Part shown: in pieces, positions 50,253-60,615 of the stretch
Position numbering within the stretch: position 1 is the stretch's first letter
Layout of the letters: each line of letters starts with the position of its first letter
DNA from: Pseudaeromonas paramecii
Lineage (GTDB): Bacteria; Pseudomonadota; Gammaproteobacteria; Enterobacterales; Aeromonadaceae
NCBI RefSeq assembly: GCF_039540575.1
Contig: NZ_BAABFC010000010.1
Span: forward strand, 1-64,000
Direction of reading: 5' to 3'
DNA: 64,000 nt
Made by a program: the position numbers and the translations under genes
The notes under the pieces: model-generated
What the model was told of the DNA's origin: nothing
The model's database searches: none
Seen by the model: the letters and a program-made list of their open reading frames with translations, nothing else

Positions 50253-50903
50253 TTGGAAATCTACAACTCAGAAGAACAACAGGTCGAGGCCATCAAGCAG
50301 TGGTGGACGGAGAACGGCAAGTCCATCATCGCTGGCACAGTGCTGGGTCTGTTGGGCCTGTTTAGCTGGCGCTACTACAACGATTATCGTCAAGGTCAGC
50401 AGGAAGCGGCTTCTGCCGAGTATGCCCAGCTGATGGAGCAGATGCAGGCCGGTGGCGAGTCTGCCATCAAGGCCGGCGAAGCCTTCGTTGCCGCCCATAA
50501 GGACACCTATGGCGATCTGGCGGCGCTGCAGCTGGCGTCTGCCGCCATTGCGCAAAACCAGCTGCCGCTGGCGGTCGAACAGCTTAAGCGGGTGGCCACC
50601 ACCAGCGAGAACGCTGAACTCAAGCCCCTGGCTACCCTGCGTCTGGCGCGGGTGCTGGGTGCCCAGGGTGATTATGCGGCGGCGCTTAACCTGTTGGATG
50701 AGCTCAAAGAAACTGCTTACGCCGGCCTGGTGGCCGAGGTGCGTGGCGATCTCTTCTTGATGCAGGGCGAAAAGGACAAGGCCCGTACTGCCTATCAGGC
50801 CGCCCTGGCGGCAGCCGGCATCAACGGCAATGCTGCCGTGTCTGCCAAGCTGGATGACCTGGCGAACGCTGAGGACAGTGCCGATGCCAAGCCGCAAGCC
50901 TAA
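50253..50903 (+). CDS. yfgM: Ancillary SecYEG translocon subunit YfgM
   Basis: A 216-residue inner-membrane protein: cytosolic N-terminus (MEIYNSEEQQVEAIKQWW), one helix (SIIAGTVLGLLGLFSWRYY) and a periplasmic TPR-like domain. E. coli YfgM works with PpiD at the Sec translocon. The start is TTG with GGAG eight bases upstream. bamB overlaps its end by 20 bases. Confidence 0.94.
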   Translation: MEIYNSEEQQVEAIKQWWTENGKSIIAGTVLGLLGLFSWRYYNDYRQGQQEAASAEYAQLMEQMQAGGESAIKAGEAFVAAHKDTYGDLAALQLASAAIAQNQLPLAVEQLKRVATTSENAELKPLATLRLARVLGAQGDYAAALNLLDELKETAYAGLVAEVRGDLFLMQGEKDKARTAYQAALAAAGINGNAAVSAKLDDLANAEDSADAKPQA

Positions 50904-52080
50904 GTCCCTGTCCCGCTGGAGCCTGCCCCTGCTGGTCACCCTGACCCTGTCGGGCTGTTCCCTGTTTGGTGGCGAGGAAGATGTGGTAGTGATGGATCCT
51001 GTGCCCCAAGCGCAGACCCAATTTGCCGCCAAGACCCTGTGGAAGCGCTCCGTCGGTGATGGGGTGGGCAACTATTACTCCCAACTGGCGCCGGTGATTG
51101 CCGACGAGCGCCTGTTTGCCGCCGCCCGGGATGGCCAGGTGGTGGCGCTGGACAAGCAGGATGGCCAGGTACTGTGGAAACAGGACCTGTCGGATCTGCC
51201 GGTGAACGACAACCGTCGCAGCCCGCGTCTGTCCGGTGGCCTGACTGCGTCCTATGAACACCTGTTTGTCGGTTCCGAGAACGGCGTGCTCTATTGCCTG
51301 TCCCAGGAGACCGGGGAGCTGGTGTGGCAGACCGAGGTGGCCGGGGAAATTCTGGCGGCGCCGGCGGTAGACGATGGCAAGGTGGTGGTGAATACCTCGG
51401 CCGGTCGACTGTTTGCCCTGGATGCCGAGGACGGTCATCTGCTCTGGACGGCCAGTGACGATCTGCCCAAGCTGACGTTGCGTGGCGTCTCCCGCCCGGT
51501 GATCACCTCTGGCGGTGTGCTGTATGGCCGCGCCGATGGTCGCCTGAACGTCTTGCTGCTGGAGAACGGTCAATTGGCGCACCTGGCCAAGGTGGCCAAT
51601 CCCAGCGGTTCCACCGAGCTGGACCGCATGGTGGATGTGGATGCGGCCCCGCTGGTGCTGGGTAACGAGCTGTTTGCCATTGCCTATAATGGTGAGCTGG
51701 TGGCGCAGAAGCTGATCAGCGGCGATGAGCTGTGGAAGCGGCGCTACGCCTCATACCAGGATCTGGCCTTCGGTCTCATCGATCTGGTGCTGACCGACAG
51801 CAAGGGCCATGTCTACTCGGTGGATCGCTCCAACGGTCGTGAACGCTGGGCAAATAATCAGCTCTCCTATCGCAATGTGACTGCCCCCGTGGTGTTTGGT
51901 GACTATGTGCTGGTGGGCGATGGCGAAGGCTATCTGTATTGGCTGAGCGATACGGACGGTCAGATAGTGGCGATGCAGCAATACGACAGCGATGGCCTCT
52001 ATGTGCCGCCGCTGGTGGATGGGGACACCCTGTACCTGCAGACTCGCAGCGGCGATCTGGTTGCGCTGCAGCGACCCTAA
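50884..52080 (+). CDS. bamB: Outer-membrane protein assembly lipoprotein BamB
   Basis: A 398-residue lipoprotein with lipobox LSGC (Cys25) and an eight-bladed beta-propeller of PQQ-like repeats (QDGQVLWKQDL, ETGELVWQTEV, EDGHLLWTASD). It is a Bam complex subunit that helps deliver proteins to BamA. The ATG start inside yfgM gives a proper basic-hydrophobic signal peptide (RKPKSLSRWSLPLLVTL). Confidence 0.95.
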   Translation: MPSRKPKSLSRWSLPLLVTLTLSGCSLFGGEEDVVVMDPVPQAQTQFAAKTLWKRSVGDGVGNYYSQLAPVIADERLFAAARDGQVVALDKQDGQVLWKQDLSDLPVNDNRRSPRLSGGLTASYEHLFVGSENGVLYCLSQETGELVWQTEVAGEILAAPAVDDGKVVVNTSAGRLFALDAEDGHLLWTASDDLPKLTLRGVSRPVITSGGVLYGRADGRLNVLLLENGQLAHLAKVANPSGSTELDRMVDVDAAPLVLGNELFAIAYNGELVAQKLISGDELWKRRYASYQDLAFGLIDLVLTDSKGHVYSVDRSNGRERWANNQLSYRNVTAPVVFGDYVLVGDGEGYLYWLSDTDGQIVAMQQYDSDGLYVPPLVDGDTLYLQTRSGDLVALQRP

Positions 52081-52104
52081 CTGCCGGTTACTGTTATGTT
52101 TTTT

Positions 52105-52139
52105 GGCTCCTGATCCTGTGATCAGGGGCCTTTGTATTT
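52105..52139 (+). terminator. Terminator-like hairpin between bamB and der
   Basis: GGCTCCTGATC-CTGT-GATCAGGGGCC (one T/G pair) followed by TTTGTATTT. It would lower read-through into der. Confidence 0.75.
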
Positions 52140-52155
52140 GATAAATGAGGTCATT

Positions 52156-53658
52156 ATGACACCTGTTGTTGCCCTGGTGGGCCGTCCCAATGTGGGCAAG
52201 TCCACCCTGTTTAACCGCCTGACCCGCACCCGGGATGCCCTGGTGGCGGACTTCCCCGGCCTGACCCGGGACCGTAAATACGGCCAGGCCAAGCTGGGCA
52301 GAATGGAATTTATCGTGGTGGACACTGGCGGTATCGATGGCTCCGAGGAGGGCATAGAGCTGCACATGGCGGAGCAGTCCCTGCTGGCCATCGAGGAGGC
52401 CGACGTGGTGCTGTTCCTGGTGGATGCCCGTGCCGGTCTCACCAGTGCCGACATCGGCATCGCCAACCATTTGCGTCGTCAGAAGAAGAAGGTCTTCCTG
52501 GTGGCCAACAAGGTCGATGGTCTGGATGGCGATTCCGTGGTGGGCGAGTTCTACGCCCTGGCATTGGGTGAGGTGTACCAAATGGCCGCGGCCCATGGTC
52601 GTGGTGTGCATGGTCTGCTGGAACAGGCCCTGACCCCGTATCTGGAGGATCTGCAGGACGACGGTGACGACGCTGACGGCGAGTCTGACGAAGATGCCGA
52701 GTGGGACAGTGGCTGGGAGCCGGAGCCCACCGAGGCGGAACTGGCGGCCGCCGAGCAGGAGTCCATCGAGGATGCGGTGCCCTTTGCTGATCTGCCCATC
52801 AAGTTTGCCATCGTCGGCCGGCCCAACGTGGGTAAGTCCACCCTGACTAACCGCATGTTGGGCGAGGAGCGGGTCATCGTCTTCGACATGCCGGGCACCA
52901 CCCGGGACTCCATCTATATCCCGCTGGAGCGTGATGGTCAGCAGTACATCGTCATCGACACCGCCGGGGTGCGTAAGCGCAAGAAGGTCTACGAGACGGT
53001 GGAGAAGTTCTCCGTCATCAAGACGCTGCAGGCCATCGAAGATGCCAACGTGGTGATCCTGGTAATCGATGCCCGTGATGGTCTGTCCGACCAGGATCTG
53101 AGTCTGCTGGGCTTCACCATCCAGACCGGTCGCTCCATCGTCATCGCGGTGAACAAGTGGGATGGCCTGGATCAGGATGTGAAGGACGACATCAAGGAGA
53201 CGCTGGAGCGCCGTCTGGGCTTTGTCGACTTCGCCCGCATCCACTTCATCTCCGCCCTGCACGGCACGGGGGTTGGCCACCTGTTTGAGTCGATTCAGGA
53301 AGCCTACCAGTCCGCCACCCGACGGGTGAGCACCGCCATGGTGACCCGCATCATGCGCATGGCTACCGACGATCACCAGCCGCCGCTGGTGCGCGGTCGT
53401 CGGGTCAAGCTCAAGTATGCTCATGCCGGGGGCTACAACCCGCCGCGTATCATAGTGCACGGCAACCAGGTCAAGGATCTGCCTGACTCCTACAAGCGCT
53501 ATCTCATCAACTACTTCCGTCGCGCCTTGAAGATCATGGGAACCCCGATTCATGTGGAGTTCCAGGAGGGGGATAACCCCTTCGAAGGCAAGAAGAACAA
53601 GTTGACCCAGAGTCAGATCCGCAAACGCCGTCGTCTGATGAAGTTCGTCAAGAAGTAA
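52156..53658 (+). CDS. der: Ribosome-assembly GTPase Der (EngA)
   Basis: A 500-residue protein with two GTPase domains and a KH-like C-terminus; needed for 50S assembly. G1 GRPNVGKST occurs twice (residues about 8 and 220). Each domain has its G2/G3 (FPGLTRD and DTGG; MPGTTRD and DTAG) and G4 (NKVD; NKWD). An acidic linker ([17 protein letters not shown]) separates them. ATG at MTPVVALVG was chosen over an in-frame TTG upstream. Confidence 0.97.
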   Translation: MTPVVALVGRPNVGKSTLFNRLTRTRDALVADFPGLTRDRKYGQAKLGRMEFIVVDTGGIDGSEEGIELHMAEQSLLAIEEADVVLFLVDARAGLTSADIGIANHLRRQKKKVFLVANKVDGLDGDSVVGEFYALALGEVYQMAAAHGRGVHGLLEQALTPYLEDLQDDGDDADGESDEDAEWDSGWEPEPTEAELAAAEQESIEDAVPFADLPIKFAIVGRPNVGKSTLTNRMLGEERVIVFDMPGTTRDSIYIPLERDGQQYIVIDTAGVRKRKKVYETVEKFSVIKTLQAIEDANVVILVIDARDGLSDQDLSLLGFTIQTGRSIVIAVNKWDGLDQDVKDDIKETLERRLGFVDFARIHFISALHGTGVGHLFESIQEAYQSATRRVSTAMVTRIMRMATDDHQPPLVRGRRVKLKYAHAGGYNPPRIIVHGNQVKDLPDSYKRYLINYFRRALKIMGTPIHVEFQEGDNPFEGKKNKLTQSQIRKRRRLMKFVKK

Positions 53659-53774
53659 GCGCCGGACTGGCAGTTAAGGTCGAGGGGCCCGCAGGCCAAG
53701 AGCACATTGCGTGCATTGGGGGCCCATCACAAGCATGAGCGGGAGCCCTGGCTCCTGAGGATGGAGACAAGGAC

Positions 53775-54005
53775 ATGGCATATCTATTGAGTTGTCCGGC
53801 CTGCCAGGCCGAGGGGCTGGATCCCCGTCGCAGCGAGACCAGCTGCACCCAGTGCGGCAAGGCGTTTCGCCTGACCCCCCACTGCCCGGACTGTGATAGC
53901 GAGCTGGAACGGGTCCAGGCCTGTGGCGCGGTGGACTTCTTCTGTAACCGCTGCAATAACCTGGTATCCAAACGGGCGGCACGCTACGACATCCAGCCGC
54001 AATGA
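53775..54005 (+). CDS. yfgJ: Zinc-ribbon protein YfgJ
   Basis: A 76-residue protein with four Cys-x2-Cys knuckles (CPAC, CTQC, CPDC, CNRC), enough for two zinc ribbons. ACGAVDFFCNRCNNLVSKR aligns with E. coli YfgJ, which also follows der. AAGGAC precedes the ATG. Function is unknown. The 116-base gap after der holds no recognised element. Confidence 0.88.
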   Translation: MAYLLSCPACQAEGLDPRRSETSCTQCGKAFRLTPHCPDCDSELERVQACGAVDFFCNRCNNLVSKRAARYDIQPQ

Positions 54006-54025
54006 GGCGGGACACGCCATCAACC

Positions 54026-54053
54026 AAAAAGGAGCCTTAAGGCTCCTTTTTTG
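54026..54053. terminator. Bidirectional terminator after yfgJ
   Basis: AAAAAGGAGCC-TTAA-GGCTCCTTTTTT. It serves yfgJ on the plus strand and the small reading frame on the minus strand. Confidence 0.93.
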
Positions 54054-54062
54054 TGGTGGTGT

Positions 54063-54077
54063 GCAGAGAAACTCTGC
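54063..54077. repeat. Small hairpin GCAGAG-AAA-CTCTGC
   Basis: Perfect six-base arms immediately after the stop of the minus-strand small reading frame and before the shared terminator. Possibly part of its 3' end. Confidence 0.4.
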
Positions 54078-54080
54078 GGT

Positions 54081-54218
54081 TTAGTAGCTCTGTGTCAGGA
54101 AGAAGGACAACCTGCGGGTGGCCAGCTTGCGTACGCGACGAATGGTGACCCGTCTGCGTTGCCCATACCAGGGCTCGGTACGTTTCCGACGCTGCAATAC
54201 CCCTCTTTTTCTTCTCAT
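54081..54218 (-). CDS. Arginine-rich 45-residue hypothetical protein
   Basis: A short reading frame starting ATG with a perfect AGGAGG seven bases upstream and ending TAA. Its product begins MRRKRGVLQRRKRTEPWYGQ and ends LATRRLSFFLTQSY, with 15 Arg and 3 Lys in 45 residues and no hydrophobic segment. It has its own downstream hairpin and terminator. I do not recognise it. Such composition fits a nucleic-acid- or ribosome-binding peptide, but that is inference. Against it: no strong promoter is visible in the 87 bases before it, and a high-GC frame can look Arg-rich by chance. The exact ribosome site argues that it is translated. Confidence 0.6.
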   Translation of the reverse strand: MRRKRGVLQRRKRTEPWYGQRRRVTIRRVRKLATRRLSFFLTQSY

Positions 54219-54305
54219 AATGGTACCTCCTGAGGGTGGGCAGTCTGATCGACTGTCAGTTTCGATACTAACAGAAAATTCCGCTGAAAAAAGCCTGTTC
54301 AGCTG

Positions 54306-55850
54306 TCAGGAGGAGGAGGGGATAGGGTCCCGGCTCTGACCGGTAGCCGGGGGCGCTACCGGCTGGGGCTCTGGCGTCACTGGCGCTGTGCCATCGGTCG
54401 CCGTATCGGTCATCTCAGGCTGGCTGCGGGTCGCTATGTTTAGCCAGCTTTGGCGGAACTGACGCCGCTCCTCCTGCTGGCGCTCGGTGGCATCGTACAT
54501 GCGCAGGCTCTGGTAGTAGCGGCGGATGTTGTTGACATAGAGCCGGGCTTCCCGGCCACGGGCATAGCCATAGCGGGTCTTGCTGTACCATTTGGCCTCG
54601 TGCAGCAACGGCAGGCTGTCTTTGACATCCCGCCAGGCGTCCGGGTTGCCGCCCCTGAGCTTGGTGAGGCGCCGGGCATCCAGCATGTGGCCATAACCCA
54701 TGTTGTAGGCCACCAGGGCAAACCAGATCTTCTCATCCTTGGGGACCGAGTCCGGCACCTTGTCGATGAGCTGGCGCAGGTAGGCTGCGCCCCCCTTGAT
54801 GCTCTGCTCCGGATCCTTGCGATCGGCGATGCCCAGCTCCTTGGCGGTATCCAGGGTCAGCATCATCAGACCCCGCACGCCTGTGTAGGAGCGGGCCTCC
54901 TCGTTCCAGTGGGACTCCTGATAGCTGATGGCCGCCAGCAGCCGCCAGTCGAGATCCTGGGCATAGGACTCAAAAAGTTGGCGGTACTTGGGCAGTATCT
55001 CCCGGACCCGCTGCAAGAAGGTATGGGTATCCACATAGTCAAAGGCCTGCACATGGCCGAAGTACTTCTCATCCAGCTTGGCCAGGGTGCCGTCCTGCTG
55101 CCGCTGGCCGAAGAAGTCGATGAGAGCGGCATACAGGGTATCGTCTTCCTGTCTTGAGAGGGCCCAGCCTACCGGGGTGGGGGGGGAGAGGGTCATGGCC
55201 TCGGCCAACTCGGGATAGAAGCGCTGGTTCTGGGCCAGCAGGGTGTCATCCACTATGGTGTAGGCAATCTTGCCCTCGGCCACCTCCCGCAGCAGGGCCT
55301 CACCGTCCCCCTCGTCCTCAACCCGCCAGGGCAGGCCATCAAACTGCTGACTCAGGCTCTGCAGCAGATCCGCATGGCTGGAGCCCTTGACCACGACGAT
55401 GGGCTCCTTGATGTCGGCCAGGGAGCCGGGACGGGGCTTGCCATTGCGATAGACCAGCTTCTGCTGCACCAGGTAATAGGAGGGGGTAAAGCGCAGCCAC
55501 TGCAGGCGCTTGGGGGTGACGGCCAGGGCGGCGGCAATGAAGTCCACCTTGCCGTGACTGAGCAGATCGAACAGTTGCTGGGTCTGGAAGGCGGGTACGA
55601 TCTTGAGCCGTACTCCCAGGGAGTCGGCAAAGCGTTTGGCCAGTTCGTAGTCCAGGCCGGTGGGGGCACTGTCCAGCAGCCGGTAGGTGGTGCTGCTGTA
55701 CAGGGTGCCGACCCGCAGTTCACCGCGTCGTTTTATTTCGTTGAGCTGGTTTTGCCCCGCTTGTGGGCTACAAGCGCTAAGAAGCAAAACACCAATCAAC
55801 AAAATCAACAGGTTAACTCTTGTATGGAATAGGCTAACTCTACTGTGCAA
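54306..55850 (-). CDS. mltF: Membrane-bound lytic murein transglycosylase MltF
   Basis: A 514-residue outer-membrane lipoprotein. Lipobox LSAC has Cys27. Residues about 35-265 form an ABC-type substrate-binding-like regulatory domain (RRGELRVGTLYSSTTYRLLD). A lytic transglycosylase domain follows, with catalytic Glu in AAISYQESHWNEEARS and AYNMGYGHMLDARRL. It cleaves peptidoglycan to 1,6-anhydro-muropeptides. The start is TTG; later TTGs before the lipobox are possible. It is divergent from purL, as in E. coli. Confidence 0.94.
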   Translation of the reverse strand: MHSRVSLFHTRVNLLILLIGVLLLSACSPQAGQNQLNEIKRRGELRVGTLYSSTTYRLLDSAPTGLDYELAKRFADSLGVRLKIVPAFQTQQLFDLLSHGKVDFIAAALAVTPKRLQWLRFTPSYYLVQQKLVYRNGKPRPGSLADIKEPIVVVKGSSHADLLQSLSQQFDGLPWRVEDEGDGEALLREVAEGKIAYTIVDDTLLAQNQRFYPELAEAMTLSPPTPVGWALSRQEDDTLYAALIDFFGQRQQDGTLAKLDEKYFGHVQAFDYVDTHTFLQRVREILPKYRQLFESYAQDLDWRLLAAISYQESHWNEEARSYTGVRGLMMLTLDTAKELGIADRKDPEQSIKGGAAYLRQLIDKVPDSVPKDEKIWFALVAYNMGYGHMLDARRLTKLRGGNPDAWRDVKDSLPLLHEAKWYSKTRYGYARGREARLYVNNIRRYYQSLRMYDATERQQEERRQFRQSWLNIATRSQPEMTDTATDGTAPVTPEPQPVAPPATGQSRDPIPSSS

Positions 55851-55919
55851 GGGTTTTCCCGGTTATCGGTTGCTCGGAATTTATACCAAAGCCCCTGTTG
55901 GTTGTCACACCCTTATGCT

Positions 55920-55935
55920 GGCCAAACGTTTGTCT
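55920..55935. promoter_or_regulatory. Candidate PurR operator before purL
   Basis: The core CAAACGTTTG is a perfect ten-base palindrome and matches the centre of the PurR consensus (10 of 16 over the full site). It lies just upstream of the -35 of the purL promoter. Confidence 0.65.
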
Positions 55936-55942
55936 CTTGCGG

Positions 55943-55971
55943 TCGACATCACAAAGCCCCCTCCCTATAAT
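55943..55971 (+). promoter_or_regulatory. purL promoter
   Basis: TCGACA, 17-base spacer, TATAAT: 5/6 and 6/6 matches to sigma-70, 48 bases before the purL start. Confidence 0.8.
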
Positions 55972-56018
55972 ACGCGCACTGCGTTTTCCCCCCTCCCAAC
56001 CAAACGAGAATTGGCACC

Positions 56019-59000
56019 ATGGAAATCTTACGAGGAGCGCCCGCGCTGTCTGAATTTCGCATCAGCAAGCTGCTGGCCAACTTTGCCGAACTGGGCTTGG
56101 ACATCACCGACCTCTACGCGGAATATGTCCACTTTGCCGAGCTGAGCGCCCCCCTGGATGCGGCCCAACAAGACACCTTGGCGAAGTTGCTGACCTACGG
56201 TCCTACCATCGCCGAGCACGCGCCCAACGGTCATCTGTTCCTCGTTACTCCTCGCCCCGGCACCATCTCCCCCTGGTCTTCCAAAGCCACCGACATCGCC
56301 CATAACTGTGGTCTGAGCCAGGTGGTGCGACTGGAGCGGGGCATCGCCTATTACGTGGCGGCGGCGAGCCTGGATGCCGAGCAGCGCCGGCAGGTATCTG
56401 TCCTGCTGCATGACCGCATGATGGAGGTGGTGTTTGACAGCCTGCAGGCCGCCGAGGCCCTGTTTGCCCACCACGTGCCCAAGCCCCACACCAGTGTGGA
56501 TGTGCTGGGTGGCGGCCGTGCCGCCCTGGCCGAGGCCAACGTGCAGCTGGGTCTGGCGCTGGCCGAGGACGAAATCGACTACCTGGTGGCCAGTTTCCAG
56601 AAGCTGGGTCGCAACCCCAACGACATCGAACTGTACATGTTCGCTCAGGCCAACTCCGAGCACTGCCGGCACAAGATCTTCAACGCCGACTGGACCATCG
56701 ACGGGGTCAAGCAGGACAAGTCTCTGTTCAAGATGATCAAGAATACCTACGAGCAGCACAGTGACTATGTGCTGTCGGCCTACAAGGACAACGCCGCCGT
56801 CATGGTGGGTTCCGAAGCCGGTCGCTTCTTCCCCAGCCCGGAAACCGGCGAGTATCAGTACCATCAGGAGCCGATCCAGATCCTGATGAAGGTGGAAACC
56901 CACAACCACCCCACCGCCATCTCCCCCTTCCCGGGGGCGGCCACCGGCTCCGGCGGCGAGATCCGTGACGAAGGCGCCACCGGCCGCGGCTCCAAGCCCA
57001 AGGCCGGCCTGTGCGGCTTCTCCGTCTCCAACCTGCGGATCCCCGGTCATCAACAGCCGTGGGAAACCGACTTCGGCAAGCCCGGCCGCATCGTCACCGC
57101 CCTGGATATCATGATCGACGGCCCCTTGGGCGCCGCCGCCTTCAACAACGAGTTCGGTCGTCCCAACATCCTGGGCTACTTCCGTACCTATGAAGAGAAG
57201 GTCCCCAGCCACAACGGGGTGGAGATCCGCGGCTATCACAAGCCCATCATGCTGGCCGGTGGTCTGGGCAACATCCGTGACGAGCACGTGCAAAAGGGCG
57301 AGATCCCGGTGGGAGCCAAGCTCATTGTGCTGGGTGGCCCGGCCATGAACATAGGTCTGGGGGGCGGCGCGGCCTCCTCCATGACCTCAGGCCAGTCCGC
57401 CGAGGATCTGGACTTTGCCTCGGTGCAGCGGGACAACCCCGAGATGGAGCGCCGCTGCCAGGAGGTCATCGACCGCTGCTGGCAGATGGGGGAAGACAAC
57501 CCCATCGTCTTCATCCACGACGTGGGGGCTGGTGGCCTGTCCAACGCCATGCCGGAGCTGGTGAACGACGGCGAGCGCGGTGGTCGCTTCGAGCTGCGCA
57601 AGGTGCCCAACGACGAGCCGGGCATGAGCCCGCTGGAGATCTGGTGTAACGAATCCCAGGAGCGCTACGTGCTGGCGGTGGCCGCCGATCAACTGGCCAA
57701 GTTTGAAGAGCTGTGCCGCCGTGAGCGCGCCCCCTATGCGGTGGTGGGCGAGGCCACCGAAGAGCGTCACCTGACTCTGTCTGACAGCCACTTCGGCAAC
57801 CAGCCCATCGATCTGCCCCTGGAGGTGCTGCTGGGCAAGCCGCCCAAGATGCACCGTCAGGTCAGTCGCCTGCCGGCCCAGGGCCAGGCCCTGCAGCTGG
57901 ACGGCGCCACCGTCAAGGAAGCGGCCGAGCGCATTCTGCGTCTGCCCACCGTGGCTGAGAAGACCTTCCTCATCACCATTGGCGACCGGACCGTGACCGG
58001 TCTCGTTGCCCGGGATCAGATGGTGGGTCCCTGGCAGGTGCCGGTGGCCGACTGCGCCGTCACCGCCGCCAGCTACGACACCTATGCCGGTGAAGCCATG
58101 TCCATGGGGGAACGCACCCCGGTGGCCCTGCTGGATCACGGCGCCTCCGCCCGCTTGGCGGTGGCCGAGGCCCTCACCAACCTGGCGCCGGCCCAGATCG
58201 GCGATCTGACCCGGGTCAAGCTCTCCGCCAACTGGATGGCCGCCGCCGGTCACCCTGGCGAAGATGCCGGCCTCTACGAGGCGGTGAAGGCGGTGGGCGA
58301 GGAGCTGTGCCCCGAGCTGGCCATCACGGTACCGGTGGGCAAGGACTCCATGTCCATGAAGACCCGCTGGGAGCAGGATGGACAGCAGCGGGAGGTGATC
58401 GCGCCCCTGTCCCTCATCATCACCGCCTTTGCCCGAGTAGAAGACGTGCGCAACACGGTCACGCCGCAGCTGCGCAGCGATCTGGGGGAGAGCGATCTCA
58501 TCCTCATCGACCTGGGTAACGGCAAGAATCGTCTGGGCGGCTCCTGTCTGGCTCAGGTCTACAAGCAGCTGGGCGACGTGGCACCGGATGTGGACAGCCC
58601 CACCCAGCTCAAGGCCTTCTTCAATGCCGTGCAGGCCCTGGTGGCGGAGCGCAAGCTGCTGGCCTACCATGACCGCTCCGACGGCGGCCTGTTCACCACC
58701 TTGGCGGAGATGGCCTTCGCCGGCAAGACGGGCCTGACGGTGGCGCTGGATCAGCTGGGCCACGACGATCTGGCGGTGCTGTTTGCCGAAGAGCTGGGTG
58801 CCGTCATCCAGGTGCGCCGTGATGACAAGGAAGCCGTGCTGACCACCCTGGCCGGCCACGGCCTGGCCAGCTGCACCTATGTCATCGGCAGCCTGAACGA
58901 TGACGATCAGCTGCGCTTTACCCGCAACGGGCAGAACGTGCTGTGCGAAAGCCGCGTGCACCTGCGTACCATCTGGGCCGAGACTACCCATCAGATGCAG

Positions 59001-59909
59001 GGGCTGCGGGACAACCCGGCCTGTGCCGACGCCGAGTTCAAGGCCAAGTTTGATGCCCAGGATCCCGGTCTGCATGCCAACCTCAGCTTCGACGTGCATC
59101 AGGATGTGGCTGCGCCCTATATCGCCAAGGGACTGCGTCCTCGGGTGGCCATCCTGCGCGAGCAGGGGGTCAACTCCCACAGCGAGATGGCGGCGGCGTT
59201 CGATCGAGCCGGCTTTGCCTGTCAGGACGTGCACATGAGCGACGTGCTGGGTGGTCGTATCCAGCTGGCGGACTTCCAGGGGCTGGCGGCCTGTGGCGGC
59301 TTCTCCTACGGGGACGTGCTGGGGGCCGGCGAAGGCTGGGCCAAGTCCATCCTGTTCAACCCGCGGGCCCGCGAGCAGTTCCAGGGCTTCTTCCATCGGC
59401 AGGACACCTTCGCCCTGGGGGTCTGTAACGGTTGCCAGATGATGTCGAACCTCAAGGATCTGATCCCCGGTGCCGAGCTGTGGCCGCGCTTCGTGCGCAA
59501 CGAGTCCGAGCGCTTCGAGGCCCGCTTCAGCCTGGTAGAAGTGCAGGCGTCACCGTCGCTGTTCTTCGCCGGCATGGCCGGTTCCCGCATGCCCATCGCC
59601 GTGTCCCACGGTGAAGGCCGGGTGGAGGTGCGGGATGCCCAGCACCTGGCGGCCATCAATGCCAGCGGGACCGTGGCGGTGCGCTTCAGCGACCACTACG
59701 GTCAGGCCACCGAAGCCTACCCCTTCAACCCCAACGGCTCGCCCACCGGGGTAACGGGGCTGACCACCACAGACGGCCGAGTCACCATCATGATGCCGCA
59801 CCCTGAGCGGGTGATGCGCACCGTGGCCAACTCCTGGCACCCGGACGAGTGGGGCGAGAGCAGCCCCTGGATGCGGATGTTCCGCAACGCCCGGGTCTGG
59901 TTGGGCTAA
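56019..59909 (+). CDS. purL: Phosphoribosylformylglycinamidine synthase PurL
   Basis: A 1296-residue large-type FGAM synthase (1295 in E. coli). It converts FGAR plus glutamine and ATP to FGAM. Layout: N-terminal PurS-like domain (1-150), linker, two AIR-synthetase-like halves with [19 protein letters not shown] and [17 protein letters not shown], and a C-terminal glutaminase domain from about residue 1040 with Cys nucleophile in [13 protein letters not shown] and a His/Glu pair near [13 protein letters not shown] follows GAGAATTGGCACC. It is monocistronic. Confidence 0.98.
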   Translation: MEILRGAPALSEFRISKLLANFAELGLDITDLYAEYVHFAELSAPLDAAQQDTLAKLLTYGPTIAEHAPNGHLFLVTPRPGTISPWSSKATDIAHNCGLSQVVRLERGIAYYVAAASLDAEQRRQVSVLLHDRMMEVVFDSLQAAEALFAHHVPKPHTSVDVLGGGRAALAEANVQLGLALAEDEIDYLVASFQKLGRNPNDIELYMFAQANSEHCRHKIFNADWTIDGVKQDKSLFKMIKNTYEQHSDYVLSAYKDNAAVMVGSEAGRFFPSPETGEYQYHQEPIQILMKVETHNHPTAISPFPGAATGSGGEIRDEGATGRGSKPKAGLCGFSVSNLRIPGHQQPWETDFGKPGRIVTALDIMIDGPLGAAAFNNEFGRPNILGYFRTYEEKVPSHNGVEIRGYHKPIMLAGGLGNIRDEHVQKGEIPVGAKLIVLGGPAMNIGLGGGAASSMTSGQSAEDLDFASVQRDNPEMERRCQEVIDRCWQMGEDNPIVFIHDVGAGGLSNAMPELVNDGERGGRFELRKVPNDEPGMSPLEIWCNESQERYVLAVAADQLAKFEELCRRERAPYAVVGEATEERHLTLSDSHFGNQPIDLPLEVLLGKPPKMHRQVSRLPAQGQALQLDGATVKEAAERILRLPTVAEKTFLITIGDRTVTGLVARDQMVGPWQVPVADCAVTAASYDTYAGEAMSMGERTPVALLDHGASARLAVAEALTNLAPAQIGDLTRVKLSANWMAAAGHPGEDAGLYEAVKAVGEELCPELAITVPVGKDSMSMKTRWEQDGQQREVIAPLSLIITAFARVEDVRNTVTPQLRSDLGESDLILIDLGNGKNRLGGSCLAQVYKQLGDVAPDVDSPTQLKAFFNAVQALVAERKLLAYHDRSDGGLFTTLAEMAFAGKTGLTVALDQLGHDDLAVLFAEELGAVIQVRRDDKEAVLTTLAGHGLASCTYVIGSLNDDDQLRFTRNGQNVLCESRVHLRTIWAETTHQMQGLRDNPACADAEFKAKFDAQDPGLHANLSFDVHQDVAAPYIAKGLRPRVAILREQGVNSHSEMAAAFDRAGFACQDVHMSDVLGGRIQLADFQGLAACGGFSYGDVLGAGEGWAKSILFNPRAREQFQGFFHRQDTFALGVCNGCQMMSNLKDLIPGAELWPRFVRNESERFEARFSLVEVQASPSLFFAGMAGSRMPIAVSHGEGRVEVRDAQHLAAINASGTVAVRFSDHYGQATEAYPFNPNGSPTGVTGLTTTDGRVTIMMPHPERVMRTVANSWHPDEWGESSPWMRMFRNARVWLG

Positions 59910-59931
59910 GCAGACAAGTTAGCGCAGAAGC

Positions 59932-59959
59932 AAAAAGCCGCCTGATGGGCGGCTTTTTT
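59932..59959. terminator. Terminator between purL and the NlpC/P60 gene
   Basis: AAAAAGCCGCC-TGAT-GGGCGGCTTTTTT; usable by both convergent genes. Confidence 0.93.
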
Positions 59960-59968
59960 ATGCAGCAT

Positions 59969-60457
59969 TCAGGGCAGACGGCGGGCCTGCCAGTAGTGGC
60001 GCGACCAGTAGGGATTGTCCAGTTCGGAGATGATGACACCGCGGCTCGTCGAGGCGTGCAGGAACTGGCGATCCTTGAGGTAGATGCCCACGTGGCGGGT
60101 GCTGTAGCCGGTCTTGAAGAACAGCAGATCCCCGGGCTGCAGCGCCTGCTGACTCACCTGTCGCCCCTGAGTCGCCTGGCCCGAGGTATCCCGCGGCAGA
60201 TCCAGGCCGAAGCGCTCGGCGAAGGTGAGCTGGACGAAGCCAGAGCAATCCACGCCGTGACGGCTCTGGCCGCCCACCCGGTAGGGCACGCCTTTCCAGT
60301 GGTGATACTGCTCGAACAGCTGGGCGCGGATCAGCAAGGGATCCGCCAGCAGATTGCTGTCGATGGCCGCTGGAGCCGTGTGGGAGGCCGGCGGCGGGCT
60401 TTGACAACCCGCCAGCAGCAAGAGGGTCAGGGCCAGGGGCAGGACAGGGCGCAGCAC
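59969..60457 (-). CDS. NlpC/P60 family peptidoglycan hydrolase lipoprotein
   Basis: A 162-residue lipoprotein with lipobox LAGC (Cys18) and an NlpC/P60 domain. The catalytic Cys is in GVDCSGFVQLTFAERFG, first His in STRHVGIYLKDRQ, second His in FLHASTSRGV. It resembles E. coli MepS/NlpC endopeptidases, which cut peptide cross-links or stems. The start is GTG with GGAGGGAG six bases upstream; the open frame continues 26 codons further without family similarity. Which NlpC paralogue it is cannot be decided by eye. Confidence 0.9.
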   Translation of the reverse strand: MLRPVLPLALTLLLLAGCQSPPPASHTAPAAIDSNLLADPLLIRAQLFEQYHHWKGVPYRVGGQSRHGVDCSGFVQLTFAERFGLDLPRDTSGQATQGRQVSQQALQPGDLLFFKTGYSTRHVGIYLKDRQFLHASTSRGVIISELDNPYWSRHYWQARRLP

Positions 60458-60615
60458 GGGGAACTCCCTCCAATGAAAGCTGAAACTGCTGCACAGGGTG
60501 GGGGATTTTACGGGTTCAGGCAAGTCTTCTCCCATCTTGGGTGGTGGATGTGCTCTGCCAGGCTGGTTTTGTGCCAGATGAGACGGTAACGTGTGGCAAA
60601 AAACAGGAGAGCGAT

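Noticed and set aside
51751..53553. 600-residue open frame antisense to bamB and der
   Set aside because: Crosses the bamB-der gap and matches no family; both plus-strand genes are certain.
57387..59396. 669-residue open frame antisense to purL
   Set aside because: Complement of a well-supported enzyme with intact motifs; no recognisable protein.
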